From: Variovorax terrae
Lineage (GTDB): Bacteria; Pseudomonadota; Gammaproteobacteria; Burkholderiales; Burkholderiaceae_C
Direction: 5' to 3'
Length of the DNA stretch: 64,000 nt
NCBI RefSeq assembly: GCF_022809125.1
Contig: NZ_JALGBI010000003.1
Location: forward strand, 1-64,000
Shown: in pieces, positions 29,679-36,521 of the stretch
Layout: each line of letters begins with the position of its first letter
How positions within the stretch are numbered: position 1 is the stretch's first letter
The notes under the pieces: generated by a model
The model's database searches: none
Seen by the model: the letters and a program-made list of their open reading frames with translations, nothing else
What the model was told of the DNA's origin: nothing
Program-made: the position numbers and the translations under genes

Positions 29679-30350
29679 ATGATGACACGCATCCGCACCA
29701 CCGTCGTCCTGGTCGAGGACAACCCGCTGCACGCGCGGCGCTACCGGGAGAACCTCTCCCAGGACCCGTCGCTGCAACTGCTGGCCGAGTACGCCACGGC
29801 CGCCGAGGCCATGCGCCACGCGGGCGCGCTGGCGCCGGACGTCGCGCTGATCGACCTCGACCTGCCGGACGCCAGCGGCTTCGCGGTGATCCGCCAGATC
29901 CGCCAGCAATCGCCGCACACCGCCATCATGGTGGTCTCGGTGTTCGGCGGCGAGCGCAACCTGGTCGAGGCGATCGAGGCCGGCGCCACCGGCTACCTGC
30001 TCAAGGACAGCCTGCCCTCCGACTTCAATGCCAGCCTCCATGCGCTGCGCGCGGGCGAGTCGCCGATCAGCCCCTCGCTGGCGCGCTACCTGCTCACGCG
30101 GCTGCAACGGACGCCGGGGCCGGCCCCGCTCCCGGCCGCCGAGGCGGGCCCGTCGCCGCTGTCGCGCCGCGAGACCGCGATCCTGGAGGCCATCGCGCGC
30201 GGCCGCAGCATCGCCGAGATCGGTGACGCGCTGCACATCTCGCCGCTGACGGTCAAGAGCCACGTGCAGAACATCTACCGCAAGCTCGAGGCCCGTTCGC
30301 GCCAGCATGCGGTGTTCCTGGCCCAGCAACGCGGGCTGCTGAAGCTGTGA
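29679..30350 (+). CDS. NarL-type response regulator
   Basis: A 223-residue response regulator. The receiver domain covers residues 8-125: acidic pair in VEDN, phosphoacceptor D59 in ALIDLDLPDAS, conserved Ser and Lys in VVSVFGG and LLKDSL. The LuxR-type helix-turn-helix is at the C-terminus (SRRETAILEAIARGRS, HISPLTVKSHVQNIYRKLEA). An ATG immediately following at 29682 is an alternative start. It overlaps the GTG start of the sensor kinase gene by four bases, so they are a cognate pair. Targets may include the exported-protein genes after the kinase. Confidence 0.93.
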   Translation: MMTRIRTTVVLVEDNPLHARRYRENLSQDPSLQLLAEYATAAEAMRHAGALAPDVALIDLDLPDASGFAVIRQIRQQSPHTAIMVVSVFGGERNLVEAIEAGATGYLLKDSLPSDFNASLHALRAGESPISPSLARYLLTRLQRTPGPAPLPAAEAGPSPLSRRETAILEAIARGRSIAEIGDALHISPLTVKSHVQNIYRKLEARSRQHAVFLAQQRGLLKL

Positions 30351-32257
30351 GCAGGCTGGCGCGCTGGCTCGTCTGGGCCGTCGTCGCGCTCGGGCTGGCG
30401 CTGCTGGCCTGGAGCCTGCAGCCGCGCGGGGAAGCAGCGGGCACGCTGACGATCCGGCAGGCGCAGTTCGTGAAGACCGACGCCCCCGCGCCTCCCGCCG
30501 AGGATGCGGCCGACTGGGTCGAGCGCGCATTGCCCGACAACTGGCAGCGCACCAACCCCGGCCTGCACGGCTATGGCTGGTACCGGCTCCGTTTCCGGCT
30601 GGCCAGCGCGCCCGCCGACGCCTGGGGCGCCTACCTGCCCAGCGTGTCCACGAGCTACCAGCTCTACCTCAACGGCATCGACGTCGGCACCAGCGGCGGC
30701 ATGAGCGGCGAGATCCAGCGCGCCGGGGGCAAGCCGCATTTCGCTCCCCTCCCGCCGCAGGTGCTCCACGCCGGCGACAACGAGCTGCTGCTGCGCCTGC
30801 GCGTGGCGCCCAACCTGCGCGGCGGCCTCGGCCCGGTGACGCTCGGGCCGCGGCAGGGGGTCGAAGACCTCTACAGCCACGACTACTTCATGCGCGTCAC
30901 CCTGTCGCGCTCGGTCAACATGGCGCTGCTCTTCACCGGCGTGCTGGTGCTGATCCTGTGGCTGCGCCGCCCGCGGGAATCGATGTACGGCTACTTCGCC
31001 GGACTGGCCATCCTGTGGTCGATCCGCAATTTCCACTACACCGCCACGCCGCAGGGCATTCCCTCGGGCCTGCTGGAGGCCTTCATCCTGGGCAGCCTCG
31101 GCGTCGTGGTGCTGCTGCTGTGGCTGTTCATGCTGCGCTTCGCGGGCCGGCGCCCCGTGCGCGCCGAGCGCCTCGTCGCCGCGGTCTTCCTGGCGGCGCC
31201 GCCGCTGTTCGCGCTGCTCGACCTGCGCCTGCTGAGCCTGCTGCGCATCCCCTGGTACCTGGCCTGCGCGGCGCTCGGCGCCTGGTCGATCGCGGTGCTG
31301 CTGCAGTTCCTGCGCACCCCGCAGGGCCGCGCGCGCACGGGCGCCTGGCTGATCCTGGTCGCGGAGCTGCTGACGCTGCTGCTGGGGCTGACCGACCTCG
31401 CCGTCTCGGCCGAGCTGCTGCCGTTCGGCCCTGCCGCGCGCATGGCCTTCGGCGCACCCATCCTGCTGTGCGCGCTGGTCTACGCGGTGGCGGAGAACTA
31501 CTTCCACACCTTCGACGAGGTGCGCCGGCTCAACACCGAGCTCGAGCAGCGCGTGTGCGAACGCACGCGGGAGCTCGAGCTGACCCACGAGCGCCTGCGC
31601 ACGCTCGAGCGCAGCGCGGCCATTGCCGAGGAGCGCGACCGCCTGATGCGCGACATGCACGACGGCGTGGGCTCGCAGCTCATGACCACGCTCGACGCGG
31701 TGGAGCGCGGCCAGCTCGACCCGGCCGGTGTCGGCGCGCTGCTGCGCGGCTGCATTGAGGACCTGCGGCTGGTGATCGACTCGCTCGAGCCCAGCGAACA
31801 TTCGCTGCAGCTCGCGCTGGCCAACCTGCGCTACCGGCTCGAGCCGCGGCTGCGCGAAGCCGGCGTCGCGCTGGCCTGGGAGGTGGACGAAACGCCGGTG
31901 GCCGCCTCCACCGGCCAGGTGCTGCAGATCATGCGCATCGTGCAGGAAGCGCTGGCCAATGCCCTGCGGCACGCGCAGGCCCGCCGGCTGCGGCTGCGGC
32001 TCGAGGTGGCCGGCGGCGCGCTGGCCGTCGAGGTGAGCGACGACGGCCGCGGCCTGGGCCCGCAGGCCGACCAGGCCCCGGACCCGGCGCGGCCCCACGC
32101 GCAGCGCGGACTCGCCAACATGCGCCTACGCGCCCGCCAGCTCGGCGGGGAATTGGAGGTGCTCAGCGCCGCGCCCGGCACCCGGGTCGTGCTGCGCGTG
32201 CCCCTTGAAATACTCCAAACGCAGGATGCCGGGGTGGCGCACGCGCGCCTAAGCTGA
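30347..32257 (+). CDS. 7TMR-DISM type sensor histidine kinase
   Basis: A 636-residue kinase that starts at GTG overlapping the regulator stop. A first membrane segment is followed by an extracytoplasmic beta-sandwich (about 40-175; ALPDNWQRTNPGLHGYGWY, a carbohydrate-binding-like fold), then about seven membrane helices to residue 390. The cytoplasmic part has a coiled segment, the HisKA_3 dimerisation box RDRLMRDMHDGVGSQ with the phosphoacceptor H438, and an ATPase domain with EALANALRHAQA and DDGRGLG. The architecture is 7TMR-DISM, often for carbohydrate or surface signals. The exported lectin-like protein lies 80 bp downstream. Confidence 0.9.
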   Translation: MSRLARWLVWAVVALGLALLAWSLQPRGEAAGTLTIRQAQFVKTDAPAPPAEDAADWVERALPDNWQRTNPGLHGYGWYRLRFRLASAPADAWGAYLPSVSTSYQLYLNGIDVGTSGGMSGEIQRAGGKPHFAPLPPQVLHAGDNELLLRLRVAPNLRGGLGPVTLGPRQGVEDLYSHDYFMRVTLSRSVNMALLFTGVLVLILWLRRPRESMYGYFAGLAILWSIRNFHYTATPQGIPSGLLEAFILGSLGVVVLLLWLFMLRFAGRRPVRAERLVAAVFLAAPPLFALLDLRLLSLLRIPWYLACAALGAWSIAVLLQFLRTPQGRARTGAWLILVAELLTLLLGLTDLAVSAELLPFGPAARMAFGAPILLCALVYAVAENYFHTFDEVRRLNTELEQRVCERTRELELTHERLRTLERSAAIAEERDRLMRDMHDGVGSQLMTTLDAVERGQLDPAGVGALLRGCIEDLRLVIDSLEPSEHSLQLALANLRYRLEPRLREAGVALAWEVDETPVAASTGQVLQIMRIVQEALANALRHAQARRLRLRLEVAGGALAVEVSDDGRGLGPQADQAPDPARPHAQRGLANMRLRARQLGGELEVLSAAPGTRVVLRVPLEILQTQDAGVAHARLS

Positions 32258-32336
32258 ACCCCTCCCCGGCCCCGATCGGCCGGGGCCCGCCTCCATGCCG
32301 CCGGCATGGCCCACGAACCTTCCGAGGAGCCTTTCG

Positions 32337-32969
32337 ATGAGCCATCTCCTGATCCGCATCCTGTGCGCCGCCGGCCTCGCGCTGGCCGGCGCCGCCGCCT
32401 CGGCGGCCAACGTCGCCTACCTCTCGTCGTCCAGCGGCTACCTGCTGCACGCCAGCGGCGGCATCGCCGTCACCGCCAACTGGGCCGGCCAGGCGCCGAT
32501 CCAGGGGTTTTCGGGCTACGGCCAGATCCAGGTCAACGGCCAGTGCCTGACGGGCAAGACCGGCAACCAGCCGCTGACCTGGGAAGGCTGCCGCGGCGGC
32601 GACAAGTCGCAGATCTGGGCCCTGAGCAACCGCCGCCTGAACAACCAGGCCGGCTGGTGCGCCGACGTGGAGGGCAACCGCAACGGCGCCGGCGTGCGGG
32701 TGCTGGCCTGGCAGTGCAGCGGCGCCATCAACCAGCAATGGGGCTCGCACGTGATCGAGTCCGCGCAGGCCACCGCCAACCGCATCGGCAACACGGCCGT
32801 GCGCAGCACCTTCCTGAGCACGGCCCAGAGCGCGCGGCCCGGCGACGTCATCAGCCTGTCGACCGGCAGGATCGTGGCTCAGGGCGGCGGCAACATCGTG
32901 GCCCAGGGCGGTGGCAACGTGGTCGCCCAGGGGGGCGGCAATATCGTCGCGCAAGGCGGCGGCAATTGA
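32337..32969 (+). CDS. Exported ricin-B-like lectin with C-terminal octapeptide repeats
   Basis: A 210-residue exported protein. A signal peptide (LIRILCAAGLALAGAAASAA) leads to a single ricin-type beta-trefoil-like region with several Q-x-W style parts (KSQIWALSNR, INQQWGS) and cysteine pairs at CLTGK/GCRGG and WCADVE/WQCSG. The protein ends in four tandem copies of (I/V)VAQGGGN, the last directly before the stop. The start at 32337 has GAGGAG eight bases upstream; a longer frame begins in non-coding DNA. It lies after the sensor kinase gene. The ligand is unknown; binding to a cell-surface or environmental polysaccharide is inferred. Confidence 0.8.
   Translation: MSHLLIRILCAAGLALAGAAASAANVAYLSSSSGYLLHASGGIAVTANWAGQAPIQGFSGYGQIQVNGQCLTGKTGNQPLTWEGCRGGDKSQIWALSNRRLNNQAGWCADVEGNRNGAGVRVLAWQCSGAINQQWGSHVIESAQATANRIGNTAVRSTFLSTAQSARPGDVISLSTGRIVAQGGGNIVAQGGGNVVAQGGGNIVAQGGGN
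32871..32966 (+). repeat. Four tandem 24 bp coding repeats
   Basis: Units 32871-32894, 32895-32918, 32919-32942 and 32943-32966 each code for (I/V)VAQGGGN. They differ mainly at silent positions, and the array ends exactly at the TGA. Confidence 0.9.
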
Positions 32970-32977
32970 CGAAGCCC

Positions 32978-33328
32978 ATGGGCAGTAGGCTTCGAATCGT
33001 TGCCGTGACCGGCATCCTGCTGGCGGCCGCGGCAGCCGCCACCGCGCAAGCCGCCTGGCAGGTCGGCGACAAGGTGCGCGTCTGGGTGAGCGCCGACTAC
33101 TACGACGGCACCGTGGTGGAGGTGGGCTCCGGCGACCACGCCGGCCAGTACCGCATCCATTTCGACAATTTCAGCTCCGAGCAGTACGCGCTGGCGAAGA
33201 ACGTCCTGCCTCGCAAGCCTGCCCCGGCGAACAGCGGCCAGGCCCGAAAGACGGGCCAGAACGGCTGCCGGATCATGGTCCTCAACAACCTGCCGGTCTG
33301 CGACCCGGCAAGCGTGCCCAAACGCTGA
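32978..33328 (+). CDS. Small exported Tudor/SH3-like protein
   Basis: A 116-residue protein with a signal peptide (RIVAVTGILLAAAAAATAQA) and one small beta-barrel domain. The segment WQVGDKVRVWVSADYYDGTV followed by YRIHFDNFSSEQYALAKNVL resembles Tudor/agenet or SH3-like domains, with conserved aromatic residues. The C-terminal tail is basic with two cysteines (NGCRIMV, VCDPAS). The start is 8 bp after the lectin stop, so the two are co-transcribed. Eukaryotic Tudor-type domains bind methylated peptides; the bacterial exported forms have no known ligand. Confidence 0.65.
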   Translation: MGSRLRIVAVTGILLAAAAAATAQAAWQVGDKVRVWVSADYYDGTVVEVGSGDHAGQYRIHFDNFSSEQYALAKNVLPRKPAPANSGQARKTGQNGCRIMVLNNLPVCDPASVPKR

Positions 33329-33393
33329 CGCGCCATCCCCGCCAACGGATCGGCCGCAGGGCCTGCGCTGGGACGCGGCCGCCGGCGCCCGCC

Positions 33394-33822
33394 TCAGCGG
33401 ATGCCGCCGACGTAGCGCGGCGCGTTCGGGTCGCGCGGGCTGCGCGGCTTGCCGGGTTCGAGCGTCGATTCGGCGAACCCCGATTCGCCATAGGAAGAAG
33501 GCCCGAAGCCGCTGCCGCCTTCGCCGGCCGCCGCGGGCGCCGGGGCTGGCGCGGCGTGCTGCTGCAGCCTCTCGCGCACGGCCTGGGCCAGCGGGCGCGC
33601 AGGCGCCCTCGAGGCTTCGGCCATGGCCTGCTCCAGCCGCAGCGCCCATTCGGCCAGGTCCGGGTGGCCTTCTTCGAGCGCCTTGGCGCGCGCGAAGCGC
33701 ACGATCTCGGCCGCGTAGTCGGTGTTCGCGGCCATCCATTCGGTGTCGGTCACGCGCCCGGTCTTGCGCCGCAGCAGGACATGCAGGTGGGCAGCGATCG
33801 CGAGTTTTTCACTGTCCAGCAT
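33394..33822 (-). CDS. Protein of unknown function, Ala/Pro-rich tail
   Basis: A 142-residue cytoplasmic protein. The first about 90 residues are charged and helical (KLAIAAHLHVLLRRKTGRVT, WMAANTDYAAEIVRFARAKA), the remainder is low-complexity Ala/Pro/Gly/Ser and ends PRYVGGIR. No signal peptide and no known domain recognised. It lies 12 bp downstream of amt on the same strand and may share its nitrogen-regulated transcript. Codon use is like its neighbours. Confidence 0.65.
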   Translation of the reverse strand: MLDSEKLAIAAHLHVLLRRKTGRVTDTEWMAANTDYAAEIVRFARAKALEEGHPDLAEWALRLEQAMAEASRAPARPLAQAVRERLQQHAAPAPAPAAAGEGGSGFGPSSYGESGFAESTLEPGKPRSPRDPNAPRYVGGIR

Positions 33823-33834
33823 GAGGCTCTCCCG

Positions 33835-35265
33835 TCAGGAAATGCGTTCCCGGTGTTGGCCGATGTCCAGGCCGTTCAACTCCGTCTGCTCATCGACCCG
33901 CAGGCCCACGATCAGGATCGTGACCCACAGCAGCAGGGAGGTCATGATCAGGCTGTAGGCCATCACCGCGCCTGCGCTGACGGCCTGCACGAAGAGGCTG
34001 CCCTCCGCGCCTGAGATCGTCTTGCTCGCGAACACGCCGGTCAGCAGGCAGCCCACGATGCCGCCGATGCCGTGCACGCCGAACACGTCGAGCGAATCGT
34101 CGGCATGCAGCAGGCGCTTCAGGCCGGTGGCGCCCCAGTAACAGGCAGCGCCCGCCACCAGGCCGATGACCAGCGCCGAGCGGGGCGAGACGAAGCCCGA
34201 GGCCGGCGTGATGGCCACCAGCCCCGCCACCAGGCCCGAGCACAGGCCGAGCAGCGAGGGGCGGCGGCGCAGCACCCACTCGCCCAGCATCCACGAGATG
34301 GCGCCGGCCGCCGCGGCGATGTGCGTGACGGCCATCGCCAGGCCGGCGCGGCCGTCGGACGCCACGGCCGAGCCCGCGTTGAAGCCGAACCAGCCGACCC
34401 ACAGCAGGCCGGCGCCGGCCATGGTGAGGCCGAGGTTGAAGGGCTCGAACGGCTCGCGCCCGTAGCCGCGCCGCGCGCCTAGGAAGTAGGCGCAGACCAG
34501 GCCCGAGACACCGGCGTTGATGTGCACCACCGAGCCGCCCGCGAAGTCGAGCGCGCCCAGTTTGGCCAGCCAGCCGCCCGGCTCCCAGACCCAGTGCGCC
34601 ACCGGCGCGTAGACGAACAGCGTCCACATGCCGATGAACCAGAGCATGGCCGAGAAGCGCATGCGCTCCACGAACGAGCCCACCACCAGCGCCGCGGTGA
34701 TGATGGCGAAGCTGAGCTGGAACATCGCGTAGACCGACTCGGGCACGTTGGGCGCGACGTGGCTGACCGCCACCTTGCCCGCCTCCTTCATGTAGTCCAG
34801 GCCGCTGAACCACAGCCGTTCGCTGCCGCCGAGCCAGCCGCTGCCCGGGGTGAAGGCCCACGAGTAGCCTACGGCGAACCACAGCAGGCTGACCAGCGCC
34901 GCGATGGCCACCACGCAGGCCATGGTGTTGAGCACGTTCTTCTTGCGCACCATGCCGGCATAGAACAGCGCGATGCCCGGCAGCGTCATCAGCAGCACCA
35001 GCGCCGTGGAGGTCATCATCCAGGCGGTGTCGGCCGCGTTCAGGCTGTCCTGCGGCACCAGCGAGGGGCGCGTCGGGGCGGCGGCAGGCGCCGGGGCGGG
35101 CACGGCAACGGCCGGCGCCACCTGCGCTGCGGGCGCTTCGGCCGGTGCGCTGGCCGTGGCGGCCGGCGGGTTTGGAGGAGCCGCGGGCGCCTGGGCCCAG
35201 GCCATGGCCCCGCACCCCGCCCAGAGCCCGATGATCAGGATGATCCGCCGTCCGACTGCCCTCAT
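33835..35265 (-). CDS. amt: Ammonium transporter of the Amt family
   Basis: A 476-residue inner-membrane ammonium channel with 11 core helices. The twin pore histidines lie in the helices SVVHINAGVSGLV and VFGVHGIGGIVG, and the substrate-recruiting region GIALFYAGMVRKKNVLN is normal. The N-terminus is long: a signal-like segment and a Pro/Ala linker to about residue 70. The start at 35265 gives a signal-peptide-like beginning; an upstream Met adds residues without a good site. A sigma-54 promoter (35302-35317) and an NtrC-type palindrome (35398-35416) lie upstream, so nitrogen limitation should induce it. No glnK gene is adjacent. Confidence 0.95.
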   Translation of the reverse strand: MRAVGRRIILIIGLWAGCGAMAWAQAPAAPPNPPAATASAPAEAPAAQVAPAVAVPAPAPAAAPTRPSLVPQDSLNAADTAWMMTSTALVLLMTLPGIALFYAGMVRKKNVLNTMACVVAIAALVSLLWFAVGYSWAFTPGSGWLGGSERLWFSGLDYMKEAGKVAVSHVAPNVPESVYAMFQLSFAIITAALVVGSFVERMRFSAMLWFIGMWTLFVYAPVAHWVWEPGGWLAKLGALDFAGGSVVHINAGVSGLVCAYFLGARRGYGREPFEPFNLGLTMAGAGLLWVGWFGFNAGSAVASDGRAGLAMAVTHIAAAAGAISWMLGEWVLRRRPSLLGLCSGLVAGLVAITPASGFVSPRSALVIGLVAGAACYWGATGLKRLLHADDSLDVFGVHGIGGIVGCLLTGVFASKTISGAEGSLFVQAVSAGAVMAYSLIMTSLLLWVTILIVGLRVDEQTELNGLDIGQHRERIS

Positions 35266-35301
35266 GATGGTTCCCGTTTTGTGCCCAACTGCAAGCTGCT
35301 C

Positions 35302-35317
35302 TGCATAAGTCATGCCA
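35302..35317 (-). promoter_or_regulatory. Sigma-54 promoter of amt
   Basis: Minus strand TGGCATGACTTATGCA: GG of the -24 and GC of the -12 element are ten bases apart, as required. It matches the sigma-54 consensus except for two positions. The predicted start lies about 25 nt before the amt ATG. Confidence 0.65.
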
Positions 35318-35397
35318 AAGCGCGGCGGCGTTTTGCGCCCCTTCCTGCGGCACCGGATCGCCCGCCATGGCGCGAAGGCCTGGCCGGGAAATCCCCA

Positions 35398-35416
35398 ATG
35401 CACTGGGAAAGTGCAT
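35398..35416. promoter_or_regulatory. NtrC-type enhancer site upstream of amt
   Basis: ATGCACT (35398-35404), GGGAA, AGTGCAT (35410-35416) is a perfect palindrome that fits the NtrC site TGCAC-N7-GTGCA. It lies about 115 bp upstream of the predicted sigma-54 start, a usual distance for an activator acting through DNA looping. Confidence 0.65.
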
Positions 35417-35419
35417 CCG

Positions 35420-35568
35420 GTAAAGTGTTACCACTCGCAACCGGGCCACGCTGCCCGTGAGGGCGAGGGACCGAGGAGACACCCACAAGTTACCAGAATA
35501 CATTTGCAGGCATCCCGCGAGATGCTGATTCACAAGGCGCCGGCCCAGCCGGCGCCTTTTTCTTTTTC
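35420..35568 (+). ncRNA. Possible small plus-strand transcript before a strong terminator
   Basis: Between the NtrC site and the terminator at 35536-35568 lies a segment without a credible reading frame that contains a GCCC-GTGA-GGGC hairpin (GNRA loop, about 35453-35464) and a GCATC/GATGC hairpin just before the terminator. The terminator must serve some plus-strand RNA, but I found no convincing promoter. It may be a small RNA or an attenuated leader for the TauE-type gene at 35653. Low confidence. Confidence 0.3.
35536..35568 (+). terminator. Strong rho-independent terminator
   Basis: GGCGCCGG (35536-35543), loop CCCAG, CCGGCGCC (35549-35556), then TTTTTCTTTTTC. It points to the plus strand although no plus-strand protein gene ends here, which implies an unannotated transcript. 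Confidence 0.85.
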
Positions 35569-35570
35569 TG

Positions 35571-35628
35571 GAACCAAACCCGCCAAGGTCCGCATCGCAC
35601 GGTCATTCCATGCTATTGATTTGAGAGT
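35571..35628 (-). repeat. GCTAT-family repeat, copy m
   Basis: Minus strand: CTCAAATCAATAGC, then GGAATGACCGTGCGATGCGG, ACCTTGGCGGGTTTGG. It lies between the terminator and the TauE-type gene and is closest to copy a. Confidence 0.65.
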
Positions 35629-35652
35629 ACGCACGGATGCGACAATCGAGTC

Positions 35653-36411
35653 ATGGAATTGTTTGTCGTGTCGCTGGCCTCGCTGCTGGCCGGTTTTGTG
35701 GACTCGATCGTGGGCGGCGGCGGCCTGATTCTGGTGCCCGCCCTGTTCGCCACCTTCCCCACCACCCACCCTGCCACCCTGTTCGGCGTCAACAAGAGCG
35801 CCTCGGTCTGGGGCACGGCCATCGCCACCTGGCAGTACCACCGGCGCGTGCAGATGCGCTGGGCCGCCCTGCTGCCGGCCGCCGCCGCGGGCTTTGCCGG
35901 CTCGTTTGCCGGCGCCTGGGCCGTGACCGTGATCTCGCCGGAATTCCTGCGCCGGCTGCTGCCCTTCATCCTGATCGCGGTGCTGGCCTACACGCTGGCC
36001 AAGAAGCAGCTCGGCCACACCCATGCGCCGCGCCTGTCGGGCCGCGCCGAGACGCTGGCGGCCAGCGTGATCGGCCTGGTGCTGGGCTTCTACGACGGCT
36101 TCTTCGGCCCCGGCACCGGCAGCTTCTTCGTGTTCCTGTTCGTGCGCTGGCTGGGCTACGACTTCCTCAACGCCTCGGCCTCGGCCAAGCTGCTCAACAC
36201 CGCCACCAACCTGGCCGCGCTGATCCTGTTCGCGCTCAAGGGCCATGTGTGGTGGCATTTCGCGCTGACGCTGGCCATCGCCAACGTGGTCGGCAGCCTG
36301 CTGGGCACGCACATGGCGCTCAAGCACGGCACGGGCTTCGTGCGCAGCGTGTTCATCCTGGTGGTCAGCGCGCTGATCCTGAAGACCGGCTACGACGCCT
36401 TCCTGCGCTGA
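35653..36411 (+). CDS. TauE/SafE-family (TSUP) membrane transporter, YfcA-like
   Basis: A 252-residue membrane protein with about eight helices in two homologous halves. Both halves begin with a Gly/Asp-rich helix: LLAGFVDSIVGGGGLILVPA and VLGFYDGFFGPGTGSFFVF, the hallmark of the TSUP family. Members export sulfite, sulfoacetate or other organosulfur anions, but YfcA-type proteins are uncharacterised. The start at 35653 follows copy m of the repeat; another repeat copy begins right after the stop. It stands alone. Confidence 0.9.
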   Translation: MELFVVSLASLLAGFVDSIVGGGGLILVPALFATFPTTHPATLFGVNKSASVWGTAIATWQYHRRVQMRWAALLPAAAAGFAGSFAGAWAVTVISPEFLRRLLPFILIAVLAYTLAKKQLGHTHAPRLSGRAETLAASVIGLVLGFYDGFFGPGTGSFFVFLFVRWLGYDFLNASASAKLLNTATNLAALILFALKGHVWWHFALTLAIANVVGSLLGTHMALKHGTGFVRSVFILVVSALILKTGYDAFLR

Positions 36412-36413
36412 TT

Positions 36414-36468
36414 GCTACGGTTTTAATAGCGCCCGATGACCGCAGGACAAGGACATCCAGCCGTTTTC
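36414..36468 (+). repeat. GCTAT-family repeat, copy g
   Basis: GCTACGGTTTTAATAGC, then GATGACCGCAGG, ACAAGGACATCC, AGCCGTTTTC. It starts three bases after the TauE-type stop and separates it from the convergent mrdA gene. Confidence 0.75.
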
Positions 36469-36521
36469 ACCATGAAACAGCCGCCTGAGCCGGCGCAAAG
36501 GCGTTTTCGGGGCAACAGACC

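Noticed and set aside
30275..32098. A 607-codon frame opposite the sensor kinase
   Set aside because: Low-complexity mirror of the kinase gene; no ribosome binding site or domain.
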